The position numbers were made by a program, and so were the translations under genes. Positions 1 through 11,269 of a DNA stretch of 64,000 nt are shown in pieces (the stretch's first letter is position 1; every line of letters starts with the position of its first letter). Source of the stretch: CAZDBA01 sp965224765 (GTDB taxonomy: Bacteria > Planctomycetota > Planctomycetia > Pirellulales > Pirellulaceae). The notes under the pieces are model-generated. The model saw only the letters and a program-made list of their open reading frames with translations. It searched no databases and was not told the DNA's origin. The stretch spans positions 186,001-250,000 of the forward strand of contig CBDDAC010000043.1 of the NCBI GenBank assembly GCA_965224765.1, given 5' to 3'.

Positions 1-3000
1 CGCATAGTCGTTTGGGTTGGTTCCAATGTCACTTAATGCGATATCAACAGAAGCTTGTTCACCCGCTCCAAAGGTTCCACTAAGTGAAACGCGGTAACCG
101 ATGGTCGCTCCTTCGTCGCCGCGTACTGGCCCCGTGATGCTCCATTGTGAAATATCATCGTCGACAATTGTGGTGTTGATCGTCGAACCTGGTGCAACGG
201 TTGATGTGGCCCCAGTTGTGCTTCCAGGACTCAGCAATCCAACCGTCAATCGCTCGTTGCCTTCCGATAGTGTGTCATTGTTGGTTGCCAGTGTAATAGT
301 CAAATCAACCATGGCGTTCCCATCGCTGGTGAACGTCAGAGTTTGCGTGCCGCTGTTGTAGGCCAAACTTCCTGGACCGGCATAAGCGGAGACCGCGTTT
401 TGAATTGCCGTCGCAAAATTTTGATAATCACTCGTATTGGTTTCGATATCCGCCAAATTGAGACTAATGGTTGCAGTTTCACCACTTTGAAGCACGCCGG
501 CCAGGGACAACGTGTAATTGATAGGGCTGCCTTCGGCGACACTACTTGGGCCAGTGATTGACCAGTCGGCAGTCTCTATCAAGCCTCCAACGCCGATCGT
601 ATCGTTGACGAATGTGGTGGATGAGTCGTTCAGTGAGTCGATGCCGACCAAAATTCCCGAAGTACTACCCTGATTGGTTAGGTTGATGGAAAACGACTCA
701 GGACCTTCGATTAACGAATCATCGGTTGCGTCGAGATTGATCGTCAAATCAACCATTGGACTTCCGCTACCCGTGTAGGTCAAAACGTTCGTCGCAGAAC
801 TGAAGGTAAGGTCGGCGCGACTAGAAACCGCATTTTGTACTGCACTGATAAAGTTCGAGTAGTCGCTGCTTTGGGTCGTATTGTTGACTAAACTCAACTC
901 AACGGTTGCTGTTTCGTTGATCGCCAGGAGTCCGCCAAGTTGAATTGTGTAAGAAGCGGATCCACCTTCATCGACGCTCGCGTTCCCTGTGATGCTCCAG
1001 ATCGCCTCGTCGGTGCCTGCGCCAGTTCGATCGTCAATTGTCGTTATGGATGCGTTATTGACTGTACTGATGGAAACTAACGCGTTTGTGGAGCTCGTCG
1101 CATTGGAAATTTGAACGCGGAAGTCTTCAGGGCCTTCTGCACTTGAATCATCAAAAGTAGACAAACTGATCGTGAGGTCGCTCATAGCCGCCCCATCGCT
1201 CAAGAACTCGATTGTTTGAGTTCCCGTGTTGAACGAGAGCGTTCCGGGGCCAGCGTAACCGCTGACAGCGGCGTCAACCGCGCTAACAAAATTGCTGTAG
1301 TCAGATGAATTGGTGGAAAGGTCAGCCAAGGCGATGTCGACGGAAACTTGTTCACCGTTTTGAAGTACGCCGTTCCCTAGGGAAAGGATATACGAAGCGC
1401 TGTTTCCCTCTTCAACCGTTTGATCGGAACCAAGAGACCAAATTACTTCTTCTAATGCACCGCTGACACCAAGGGTATCCTGAATTGTGGTGATGACGTC
1501 ATCCCTTGAAGAATCAATGGTGATCGATGCTCCAGTTGGACTGGAGGCATTCGTGATTTCAAGTTGATATCGCTCTGGGCCTTCAACCAGACTATCATCC
1601 GAAACGTCCAGGTCGATGACCAGATTAGCCATCGGATTTCCGTCACCCGTGTAAGTTAGCAATCCGGTTGATGAATTGAAACTAAGGTCAGCACGAGAGG
1701 AAACCGCATTCTGGACGGCTGTCGCGAACGATGCGTAGTCGGCCGAATTCGTATCGAGGTTAGACAACGTCAATTGAAGCTGAGCGATTTCTCCGGCCTG
1801 TAAGACTTGGGCCAATGCGATTGTATAGGAGGCGGTCCCCCCTTCATTAACTGTCGTGTCGCCAACAATCGAAAACGTCGCTCGTTCGATTGAACCGCCG
1901 AATCCATCAGTGTCATTGATGCTCGTCACAACCTGGAAATCCGTTGAGCTGAGAGATGTGCTCTCGCCGCTGGCAGCCCCCAGTGTGATCGCAAAGCTTT
2001 CCGAACCTTCGACAAAGCTGTCATCGACAATTGCCAAGTCGACGATGAGGTTGGCCATTGAGGCGCCGTCTGCGGGGGACGTGTACGTCAAGGTTCCTGT
2101 GGTGGAGTTGAAACTGATGTTCGGGTTGCCTGCGACTGCCGTGTTGACCGCTGTGATGAAACTCCCGTAGTCGTTGGCGTTTGCAGTTGTCGTGCCTAGA
2201 TTGACTTCAACAGTAACCACTTCTCCCACACCATAGTTGCCAGACAGTGCGATGGTATAAGTTGCTGTTGCCCCTTCATCGCGGTCGGTTGGTCCGGTGA
2301 TCGACCATTCTCCCAGTCCGTCGGCGATCCCACCAACACCCTGAGTATCATTGATCGTCGTGGAAACAGTCGCGTTGCTGATGCCAACGTTGGCCCCGGT
2401 TGATGAACTTGCGCTGGACAGGCTGATTGAGTAGCTCTCTGGGCCTTCGATAAAGCTGTCGTTGGTTAATGTAAGATCGATCACCAGATTGGACATCGAT
2501 GCTCCGTCCAATGGAGCCGTGTAAGTCAGTGTTCCCGTTGTTGAGTTGAATGTAACGTTTGGATTTGCGGATGCCGCTGCAGTTAATGCGGCAATGATGC
2601 TTCCGTGGTCGGCGATATTGGAAGTTAGATCGCTCAAGTCGATATCAACGGAGGTGATTTCTCCGGCACCGAATGATCCAGATAGCGAGACCGTATATTG
2701 AACCGTCAGCCCTTCGTCACCAGTAACAGGTCCTGAGATGTTCCACTCTCCGGGTCCATCTGCTGCTCCGCCGATTCCCTGTGTGTCGTTGATGGTGGTC
2801 GTGACTTGGGAATTGGATGCGTTGACTGCGATATTGGCGCCCGTAGTGCTTGTTGCTGAACTCAAGCTGATCGCGAAGCTTTCCGATCCTTCAATGAAAC
2901 TGTCGTTAGTGATCGGTAGGTCAACGACCAAATTGGCCATCGATGCCCCGTCACTTGGCGACGTGTAGGTCAACGTTCCTGTGGTCGAATTGAAGCTGAC

Positions 3001-4386
3001 ATTCGGGTTGGCTGCGACGGTTGTGTTGATGGCCGCAATGAAATCCCCGTAGTCACTTGAGTTTGCCGAGATATTGGTTAGGTCGAGATCCACAACAACG
3101 ATTTCGCCAATTCCATAGCTTCCAGACAATGCGACGGTGTAAGTGGCAGTCGCTCCCTCATCTCGATTGGTGGGTCCGGTGATCGACCATTCTCCAGGTC
3201 CGTCGGCGATCCCGCCAATTCCTTGGGTGTCATTGATTGTCGTGGAAACACTCGCGTTGTTGATTCCAACATTGGCGCCAGTGGATGAGCTCGCGCTGGA
3301 CAGGCTGATTGAGTAGCTCTCTGGACCTTCGATAAAGCTGTCATTGGACAATGAGAGGTTCACCAACAGATCAGACATGGCTGCTCCGTCCGATGGAGCA
3401 TTGTAGGTAAGTGTTCCTGATGTTGAATTGAATGAGACGTCCGGGTTTGCCGACGCCGCTGCGGCGATTGCTGCAACGATGCTGCCGTGATCGCCTCCGT
3501 TGGTTGTGACATCATTTAAGTCGATATCAACCGATACGGATTCTCCCACTCCGAAAACCCCGGAAAGCGAGATTGTGTACTGAAGGGTTGAACCTTCATC
3601 GCCTGCAATGGGTCCTGAGATATTCCATTGCCCAGGGCCATCTGCCACTCCGCCGATTCCCTGTGTGTCATTGATGCTGGTGGTGACTTGGGAATTCGAT
3701 GCATTGACTGCGACGTTGGCTCCTGTGGAACTGGCTGCCGCACTCAAACTGATTGCGAAGCTTTCCGATCCTTCAATGAAACTGTCGTCGACGATTGTCA
3801 AACCAATGGACAAATCCGCCATGGAACTCCCGTCACTTGGCGAAGTGTAGGAAAGAGTTCCCGTTGTCGAGTTAAAACTGACGTTCGGATCGGCTGCAAC
3901 TGCGGCGTTGACGGCTGTAATGAAATTGCCGTAGTCGCTTGAGTTGGCCGTGACATTGGTTAGGTCGAGATCCACCGATATAACTTCTCCGACTCCATAG
4001 CTGCCAGACAGCGCGACGGTGTAAGTCGCCGTTGCTCCTTCATCGCGGTTGGTAGGTCCAGTGATTGACCATTCTCCAGGTCCATCAGCGCTACCGCCAA
4101 TTCCTTGGGTGTCATTGATCGTCGTCGTAACAGTCGCGTTGTTGATAACAATGTTAGCGCCGGTTGATGAACTTGCGCTGGACAGGCTGATTGAGTAGCT
4201 CTCTGGGCCTTCGATAAAGCTGTCGTTGGTTAATGTAAGATCGATCAACAGATTGGACATCGATGCTCCGTCCAATGGAGCAGTGTAAGTCAGTGTTCCC
4301 GTTGTTGAGTTGAATGTGACGTTTGGATTTGCGGATGCCGCTGCAGTTAATGCGGCAATGATGCTTCCGTGGTCGGCGATATTGGT
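1..4386 (-). CDS. Giant repeat protein, continuing C-terminal part (partial at window edge)
   Basis: Continuation of the same giant protein downstream of the frameshift cluster. From about 4386 to base 1 the minus strand reads on in one frame (codon starts at multiples of 3). The stretches I read triplet by triplet contain no stop. At the window edge it reads EQASVDIALSDIGTN, the middle of another repeat. It holds about ten more copies of the 146-residue unit. Copies between about 2300 and 4300 are nearly identical to those upstream of the break, while those below about 1900 are more diverged. No C-terminal domain is visible because the gene leaves the window. Alternatively it is a separate decayed reading frame, but 4.4 kb without a stop argues for one gene. 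Confidence 0.75.
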
Positions 4387-5045
4387 TGAGTTAGATCGCT
4401 CAAACCAATATCAACGGAGGTGATTTCTCCCGCACCGAATGCTCCAGATAGCGAGATGATGTATTGAACCGTTGAATCCTTCATCTCCAGCGATTGGACC
4501 TGAGATATTCCATTGCCCTGGACCGTCTGCAGTTCCCTCCGATTCCCTGAGTGTCGTTGATGGTGGTAGTGACTTGGGAGTTCGTTGCGTTGATTGCAAC
4601 ATTGGATCCTGTGGAACTGGCTACCGCACTCAAACTGATCGCGAGAGTCTTCCGATCCTTCAATGAAACTGTCGTTAGTGATCGGTAGGTCAACGACCAA
4701 ATTGGCCATCGATGCCCCGTCACTTGGCGAAGTGTAGGTCAGAGTTCCTGAGGTCGAATTGAAGCTGACATTCGGGTTGGCCGCCACGGTCGCAGTATTT
4801 ATGGCGGCAATGAAATCCCCATAGTCACTTGAGTTTGCCGAGATATTGGTTAGGTCGAGATCCACAACAACGATTTCGCCAATTCCATAGCTTCCAGACA
4901 ATGCGACGGTGTAAGTGGCAGTCGCTCCCTCATCTCGATTGGTGGGTCCGGTGATCGACCATTCTCCTGGTCCGTCAGCGAATACCACCAACTCCCTGAG
5001 TGTCATTGATCGTCGTGGAAACGGTAGCGTTGTTGACTGCCGACA
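4384..5045 (-). other. Cluster of six frame-breaking insertions inside the repeat array
   Basis: Compared with sister repeats, this stretch carries extra bases at about 5041, 4987, 4644, 4542 and 4466 (one each) and about 4388 (two). After each one the conserved repeat protein continues in the next frame. Reading with those bases skipped restores repeats 9 and 10 completely. The net shift of seven bases agrees with the frames seen on both sides. All six are insertions. Confidence 0.8.
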
Positions 5046-8000
5046 TTGGCGCCAGTGGATGAGCTCGCGCTGGACAGGCTGATTGAGTAGCTCTCTGGGC
5101 CTTCGATAAAGCTGTCGTTGGTTAATGCAAGATCGATCAACAGATTGGACATCGATGCTCCGTCCGATGGAGCAGTGTAAGTCAATGTGCCAGTGGTTGA
5201 GTTGAATGTGACGTTTGGGTTGGCCGAAGCCGCTGTCGTGATCGCCGCGATGATGTTTCCGTGATCGGCGCTGTTGGAAGTTAGATCGCTCAAGTCGATA
5301 TCAACGGAGGTGATTTCTCCCGCACCGAATGCTCCAGATAGCGAGATGATGTATTGAACCGTTGATCCTTCGTCATCCGAGGCCGGTCCGGAGATATTCC
5401 ATTCACCCGGTCCGTCTGCAGTGCCTCCGATTCCCTGCGTGTCGTTGATGGTGGTCGTGACTTGGAAATTGGATGCGTTGATTGCAACATTGGCGCCAGT
5501 GGAACTGGCTGCCGCACTCAAACTGATCGCGAAGTTTTCCGATCCTTCAATGAAACTGTCATTCATGATCGTTAAGTCAATGCTCAGATCAGGCATTGAA
5601 GCCCCGTCACTAGGCGAAGCGTAGGTAAGAGTTCCCGCCGTCGAGTTAAAACTGACGTTCGGATTGGCTGCAACTGCGGCGTTGACGGCTGTGATGAAAT
5701 TGCTGTAGTCACTTGAATTGGTCGAGAGGTTGGATAAATCAAGATCAACAGTGACAAATTCACCAACTCCAAACGTGCCAGACAGCGCGACGGTGTATGT
5801 CGCTGATGCGCCTTCATCGCGGTTGGTAGGTCCAGTGATTGACCATTCTCCAGGTCCATCCGCGCTACCGCCAATTCCTTGGGTGTCATTGATCGTCGTG
5901 GAAATGTTGGCGTTGTTGATTCCTACATTGGCCCCAGTGGATGAGCCCGCGCTGGACAGGCTGATTGAATAACTCTCTGGACCTTCGATAAAGCCGTCGT
6001 TGGTTAATGTAAGATCGATCAACAGATTGGACATCGATGCTCCGTCCGATGGAGCCGTGTAAGTCAATGTGCCAGTTGTTGAATTGAATGTGACGTTTGG
6101 GTTGGCCGATGCTGCTGTCGTGATCGCCGCGATGATGTTTCCATGATCGGCGCTGTTGGTTGCAATATCGCTCAGGGCAATATCAACCGTAGCGGTTTCA
6201 CCTGCGCCGAATGAACCAGAAAGGGATACGGTGTATTGAACTGTTGATCCTTCGTCATCTGAGACGGGCCCGGAAATGTTCCATTCACCCGGTCCGTCTG
6301 CAGTGCCTCCGATTCCCTGCGTGTCATCGATGGTGGTGGTAACGCTGGCCGTCGTGATTCCTACGGAAACACCAGAGGAATTCGCATTCGACAGGGTCCA
6401 GGAAAAGCTTTCTGGGCCTTCAATTAGAGAATCGTTGTTGATAGCCACGTTCACCACGATATCGCTCATTGATGAGCCATCAAACGGCGACGTAAAACTC
6501 AGGGTTCCAGCACCTGCGTTAAACGAAACGTTCGGAGTACTCGCAGCGGCATTTGTAATGGCAGCAATGAGGTTCACGTAGTCGTTGCTATTGGTGCTGA
6601 TCTCGTTAACATTGATGTCGACCGTGACAATGACTCCGTTGCCAAAGGTTCCGTTAAGACCGATTGTGTACTGGGCTGTCGAGCCCTCGTCCGCTGCGAT
6701 TGGGCCTGAAATTGACCAGTTCGGAACGTCAGCGTCGATAATTCTGGTTTGAGAAGAGCCGGAGCCGATCGCGATGTTGGCACCCGTCGTCGACGATGGA
6801 GTGTTCAGGTCCAGGGAAAAGTCTTCATCTCCTTCGGTAAAGCCGTCGATTGAGATCGGTAGATCGATCACCAAATCGGACATGGTCGCGCCTTCAGAAG
6901 GCGAAAGATAGGTCAGGGTATTGGTAGTAGAGTTGAACGTAACGTTCGGATGGGATGCGGCGGCTGTGGAAATTGCGGCAACCAGACTAGCGTAGTCGGA
7001 ACTATTCGTATCTATGGCGGTCAAATTGACAGAAACGTTTGCAGTTTCTCCTGCCCCGAAACGACCTGAAAGGGAAATTGTGAATTGCGCGGTCCCTCCT
7101 TCATTGACCGTGGCTGGCCCACTAATATTCCATTCGCCCGGCCCATCGGTTGCTCCACCATCACCTTGGGTATCGTTGACGATCGTAATCGCAGTTGCCG
7201 TGTTGATGCTGACGTTGGCACCGCTGGTTGATCCGGCATTGGATAGTGAAATCGAGTAGCTTTCAGGACCCTCCAAAAGACTGTCGTCGCTGAGTGCGAG
7301 ATCGACCAACAAGTCAGGCATGGTAGCGCCGTCGCTGGGCGCCGTGTAAGTGAGTACGCCGGTGGTCGAGTTAAAACTGATATCGGGTGCTGCAGCGGCT
7401 GCGGCAACGATTGCCGAAGCGAGCGTTGCGTGGTCCGCGGCATTCGTAGTGATATCATTGAAATCTACTTCGACGTAGGCGGTTTCGCCTGTGCCGAAAG
7501 CTCCGCTTAGCGAGATCGTGTATTGAGCGTTCGAACCTTCGTCACTATTTGCGGGGCCGCTAATACTCCAGGCTCCTGGGCCATCTGCGGCTCCCCCGGG
7601 ACCTTGGGTGTCGTTGATCGTTGTCGATACGGAAATGTTGGTGCCGAGCGAAACAATTGCACCCGTCGTTGTTGTAGGACTTGAAAGACTGATTGAGTAG
7701 TTTTCAATGCCCTCCAGAACATTCTCGTTATTGATCAGAAGATCGATAACAAATGGCGTCATTGATGCGCCATCTGAGGGCGACGTAAAGGTCAATGTAC
7801 TCGTGCTGGAATTGAAGGAAATATTTGGGTTTGCCGCAGCAGCGCTAATGATGGCGGCAAGCAAGTCGAAATCGCCATTGTTCGTTGTAATGTGGGCAAG
7901 GTCGATATCGACGCTCAGGACCTCGCCAATTCCGTAGGTGCCGTTCAAAGAAATGGTGTATTGAGCATTTGCTCCTTCGTCTGCGGCGATCGGGCCTGCG

Positions 8001-10888
8001 ATCGACCATTGGCCGGTTCCGTCAGGTGTTCCACCCACGCCACGCGTGTCCGCGATTGTGGTTGTCACGCTGTTGTTTGACGAGTTGGCTGTGATGATTT
8101 CCCCAGTGGTGCTCGTTGGCGAAGAGATCGCCAGAGTAAAATCCTCTGGGCCTTCGGAATGACTGTCATCGGTGGCATCGATATTGATGACAACTGGACT
8201 CATGACTCCTGTGCCATCGCTGGTGAATGTCAATGTGGTTCCGTCCCAAGCAAATGAACCTGGACCCGTGTTGCTCGCGATGGCGGCATTGATGGCGGCT
8301 GTAAGAGCGAGGTAGTCGCTACTGTTCGTATCAACATCGAGAATTGCGATTTCAATCAGCGCAGTTTCACCGGCCCGAAGCGGATTGTTGAGCGACAAAT
8401 TGTAGGTTGCGGTTCCCCCTTCATCGACATTGCTATTGCCTGTCAAGGACCACTGCGCCGAATCGGGATCAGTATTGACTGCGATCGAACTAGTCGCAGT
8501 ATTGCTATTGGCTTCGCCATCGCTCACGACGAAATCGAGGGTACGGACTCCAGCAGTGAGACCGGGTGCGGTATTGTTGTAGGTGATTCCTGCCATCAGC
8601 ATCTGCAGATCGACATTTGGCATGTCTCCACCGGCAAAGTTCGTCAGAATGAACTGGGTCCCATTAAAAGCCACATTGAAAACGACGCCATTAAGCGTGA
8701 TTTGTTGGGCAGGTGAAGCCGCATCCATTGAGAACGAAATGCTGGTTCCAGAATCCCCATTGAATGTCAGGATCTCGTTGGCACCGTCGACGATCGAATT
8801 GGGTGTGATCGTCAACGAACTCATTTGGGTATCGGGATTGTCGATGTCTGTTATCAGAACGTCGCTGTCGGTGACGCCGATTGCGCCGGCTGCCTCGGTG
8901 AAAGTCGTTGCAAATCCGCTGCCGGACCCCGAGTCGTCGATGTCCAATGTCGGAACTTCATTGATCCCATGGATGGTCATGTTGACGGTAGCTGACGACG
9001 TCTGCGCAATCGTGTTCTCCAAGGTGTACTGAACAGTATCCAGTAGGGTTTCATTGGATCCTAGCGCAATCACGTCTGGATTGGAATCGTCAACGGTGTA
9101 GGCGTAACTCCCGTCGCGGTTAATGACAAACGTGCCGTATTGGCCGACATAAGGAATACCAACTCCGGCGGCGCTACCGTCCACCTCCGCAACAAATACG
9201 TCGATCGGAGGTTGCCAGCTCAAATCAGAGACGGCACCGAGGATTCCTGAAGGCGTGCCCGTCAGACTAGGGCCGTACTTGTAAGTGATCGTTACAGAAT
9301 CTACAGGGCCGTCAAAAACGATGTTGACGTTTCCGTGTGCTTCGGAGGGCGGTACCGAGCCGTCGCCAAAGAACGTGCCGCTTGGACTCTCGGTGACAGT
9401 ACCTGCAACGAGGGAACTGAATGTTACCGGTGCACCTCCATTGGATCCCACGACGGAAAACTGATCCTGCCATGTGATGGTACCGAACTGATCTCGATCA
9501 ATGTCGGCGAGAATGAAGGAAAGGCTGAAAACTTCGCTGCTGAACGCAAAGGACGTGGTGACCTCGGAATTAGGGTCAATTCCGCCATTAAGACTGTGGC
9601 GCAAATATCCACTATGCCCGCCATTGGTCGAGTAGGAAACGGTTTGGTTCGAGCCGCTTCCAGCCCCGTCAGGATCCGTTGTCGACATATCGACTTGAAT
9701 GCCATCAATCGTTCGCGAAGTCCCGTTGACTGCCGCACCATTGAAGTATTCATCTTCCCAGACCAGTTGGGATAGGCCTCGGTCAAAAATGTCTTGGCCA
9801 ACTCCAGTATCGGTGATGATATTTCCGACTGCGACAGTATCGATAACGGTCGTTACGTCATCGAAATCGTCGGAGGCAACCAATTCGTCTTCGACGCCAA
9901 TGATGCTGATAACCAGGATTCCGGTATCAGACGAGGTATCCGTGACTTCGTACGATACGATTTCCTCCAGGACTTCACCGACTCGCAAACCAATTACGGC
10001 AGCATGGTTTTCATCCACATCGTAGGCGTAGCTTCCGTTGGCATTTAAGGTGATGGTGCCGTAGCTTAGCTGAAAGGCATTGCCGACTTCGGCTGCGTAA
10101 GCGTGAACTTCCGTGATGGTGCCACCAAAATGAAAGTCGTTGTTGAGGACGTTTCCATTCGCTGTACCAGTTGAATCACCTTGGATCGAGTTGGTGTCGT
10201 CAGCCGCGTTTGCCAGCGTACCTGACCAGGATTTTACTTGGAACGTTACCGCCTGAATTTTTCCGACTTGGTATTCAAGTTGCCAATCGCCACCGAGTTG
10301 TGCGTTTCCGGTCAAGTTATCAGACGCGGCGACATCCGCGCCGGTCAAACTGGCAAGACGAGTCGTCAAAGACTTGCCGTCGGTATTGGCCGCCAGGTTG
10401 CATCCGTAAATCAGTAGGTCCGCATCATCGGTTAGCGCATTTCCCCATTGCGCGATATCGACCGCATGGTCTTGAAGTGTTCCAGAATCGAGAAACGTGT
10501 TTCCCAGTTGAACTCTTCCGGCCTCACCATGAGAAATAATGTGGACCGCTGAATAGGGGTTTTCGCCACTCCCCCCCAAAATGTCACCGATCTGATCGAT
10601 CCCATTCTGGTCGGCATCTATGTAGCGGACCTCGTAGGCTCGCTCTGGATTGGATGCCAGTATGGATTGGAGTATATCACCTCCCCCCTCAACGCCAGCA
10701 TCAATCAGAATCAGTTCACGCGGCAGCTGTTCCGCTTGAACTGCGCGCTCCGATTGCTGATGAACGACTTGAGGTTCATGGTGATTTTCAGCCGGGACGA
10801 TCAAAACGCCATCCGGAACCGCATCAAAAAGTATGCGGTCTTCCAGCTTCTCCATAAAGGAGAAGTGGGAGTTCTTTTGATTATTCAT
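5003..10888 (-). CDS. Giant DUF4347 / VCBS / Calx-beta-like repeat surface protein, N-terminal part
   Basis: Very large, probably secreted adhesin-like protein. I start at 10888, giving MNNQKNSHF, because the 19 codons further upstream are low-complexity H/P/T-rich sequence. There is no classical signal peptide. Instead residues 15-23 read LEDRILFDA, resembling the LEPR-type N-terminal motif of giant repetitive proteins. A DUF4347 domain follows at about residues 55-215 (HIISHGEAG and LIYGCNLAA visible). Two VCBS-like domains with the ANGSYAYDVD / RDGSYAYTVD pattern come next. From about residue 810 on there are tandem repeats of 146 residues, each starting near a GxWxISGP..DEG motif and ending near ISTTINDTQG. 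The frame breaks at about 5041 through an extra base and then ends in nonsense. The protein clearly continues in other frames down to base 1. It is divergent from the TolC/SecA-like cluster, which may export it. Confidence 0.85.
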   Translation of the reverse strand: MNNQKNSHFSFMEKLEDRILFDAVPDGVLIVPAENHHEPQVVHQQSERAVQAEQLPRELILIDAGVEGGGDILQSILASNPERAYEVRYIDADQNGIDQIGDILGGSGENPYSAVHIISHGEAGRVQLGNTFLDSGTLQDHAVDIAQWGNALTDDADLLIYGCNLAANTDGKSLTTRLASLTGADVAASDNLTGNAQLGGDWQLEYQVGKIQAVTFQVKSWSGTLANAADDTNSIQGDSTGTANGNVLNNDFHFGGTITEVHAYAAEVGNAFQLSYGTITLNANGSYAYDVDENHAAVIGLRVGEVLEEIVSYEVTDTSSDTGILVISIIGVEDELVASDDFDDVTTVIDTVAVGNIITDTGVGQDIFDRGLSQLVWEDEYFNGAAVNGTSRTIDGIQVDMSTTDPDGAGSGSNQTVSYSTNGGHSGYLRHSLNGGIDPNSEVTTSFAFSSEVFSLSFILADIDRDQFGTITWQDQFSVVGSNGGAPVTFSSLVAGTVTESPSGTFFGDGSVPPSEAHGNVNIVFDGPVDSVTITYKYGPSLTGTPSGILGAVSDLSWQPPIDVFVAEVDGSAAGVGIPYVGQYGTFVINRDGSYAYTVDDSNPDVIALGSNETLLDTVQYTLENTIAQTSSATVNMTIHGINEVPTLDIDDSGSGSGFATTFTEAAGAIGVTDSDVLITDIDNPDTQMSSLTITPNSIVDGANEILTFNGDSGTSISFSMDAASPAQQITLNGVVFNVAFNGTQFILTNFAGGDMPNVDLQMLMAGITYNNTAPGLTAGVRTLDFVVSDGEANSNTATSSIAVNTDPDSAQWSLTGNSNVDEGGTATYNLSLNNPLRAGETALIEIAILDVDTNSSDYLALTAAINAAIASNTGPGSFAWDGTTLTFTSDGTGVMSPVVINIDATDDSHSEGPEDFTLAISSPTSTTGEIITANSSNNSVTTTIADTRGVGGTPDGTGQWSIAGPIAADEGANAQYTISLNGTYGIGEVLSVDIDLAHITTNNGDFDLLAAIISAAAANPNISFNSSTSTLTFTSPSDGASMTPFVIDLLINNENVLEGIENYSISLSSPTTTTGAIVSLGTNISVSTTINDTQGPGGAADGPGAWSISGPANSDEGSNAQYTISLSGAFGTGETAYVEVDFNDITTNAADHATLASAIVAAAAAAPDISFNSTTGVLTYTAPSDGATMPDLLVDLALSDDSLLEGPESYSISLSNAGSTSGANVSINTATAITIVNDTQGDGGATDGPGEWNISGPATVNEGGTAQFTISLSGRFGAGETANVSVNLTAIDTNSSDYASLVAAISTAAASHPNVTFNSTTNTLTYLSPSEGATMSDLVIDLPISIDGFTEGDEDFSLDLNTPSSTTGANIAIGSGSSQTRIIDADVPNWSISGPIAADEGSTAQYTIGLNGTFGNGVIVTVDINVNEISTNSNDYVNLIAAITNAAASTPNVSFNAGAGTLSFTSPFDGSSMSDIVVNVAINNDSLIEGPESFSWTLSNANSSGVSVGITTASVTTTIDDTQGIGGTADGPGEWNISGPVSDDEGSTVQYTVSLSGSFGAGETATVDIALSDIATNSADHGNIIAAITTAASANPNVTFNSTTGTLTYTAPSDGASMSNLLIDLTLTNDGFIEGPESYSISLSSAGSSTGANVGINNANISTTINDTQGIGGSADGPGEWSITGPTNRDEGASATYTVALSGTFGVGEFVTVDLDLSNLSTNSSDYSNFITAVNAAVAANPNVSFNSTAGTLTYASPSDGASMPDLSIDLTIMNDSFIEGSENFAISLSAAASSTGANVAINASNFQVTTTINDTQGIGGTADGPGEWNISGPASDDEGSTVQYIISLSGAFGAGEITSVDIDLSDLTSNSADHGNIIAAITTAASANPNVTFNSTTGTLTYTAPSDGASMSNLLIDLALTNDSFIEGPESYSISLSSASSSTGANVGSQQRYRFHDDQ

Positions 10889-10980
10889 TGTCGAGGGGTG
10901 TCTAGGGGTGTGTGTAGGAATGCGTAGTGTGTGTGGACTGCGCAAAGTTAGACACTAGAGAGATCGGCAATTGCTGCGGG

Positions 10981-11009
10981 TTTCCGCGAGCGTTAATTGC
11001 TAGCGGAAA
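10981..11009. promoter_or_regulatory. Imperfect palindrome in the giant-gene / TolC divergent intergenic region
   Basis: The 381-bp gap between the two divergent starts (10889-11269) has no convincing gene. It holds a 29-base imperfect palindrome with outer arms TTTCCGC and GCGGAAA and inner AGC/GCT pairing. It is a candidate operator or mRNA hairpin in the leader of the giant gene. I see no clear sigma-70 boxes. Confidence 0.35.
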
Positions 11010-11269
11010 GGCTGTTTTGGGAAGATGGGGTTCGGTTTTACTAGCTGAATGTCCTGTAACGAGCAAGCACGGCGCGAAACTCTGACGGTCGTCCGGGCGT
11101 TGTGAGTTAGCTTGTAGGGGGTGTATGAATTTTCGAGCGTTTTCCACTTTTGAGGTTCGGAATATCGCAATTGATTCGATGGCGATGAATGTCCGAAAAG
11201 TTAGCTATGTCGAGGATAAGCGGGAAACCCGTCCGAGACCGATCATTTCGGATATGGAAATAAAAAAGC

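Larger units (their letters stand above)
1..8470 (-). repeat. Tandem 438-bp protein-coding repeats with an 876-bp higher-order unit
   Basis: About 20 tandem units of 438 bp (146 codons) are visible as starts of the GxWxISGP motif at roughly 8450, 8000, 7560 and so on down to 130. Between about 6300 and 2300 they alternate between two types, GEWNISGP and GEWSITGP. The near-identical period there is therefore about 876 bp, and about five such pairs are present. As an example, roughly 100 bases at 4187-4290 recur at 2417-2520 with one visible mismatch. This points to recent amplification by recombination. Confidence 0.85.

Noticed and set aside
1..8470. CRISPR-like periodicity
   Set aside because: The period is 438 bp and coding, with no short repeat/spacer structure.
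1..10000. Many plus-strand open frames of 60-150 codons opposite the giant gene
   Set aside because: They are antisense shadows with the same 438-bp period as the repeats; the minus-strand protein is conserved and repetitive.
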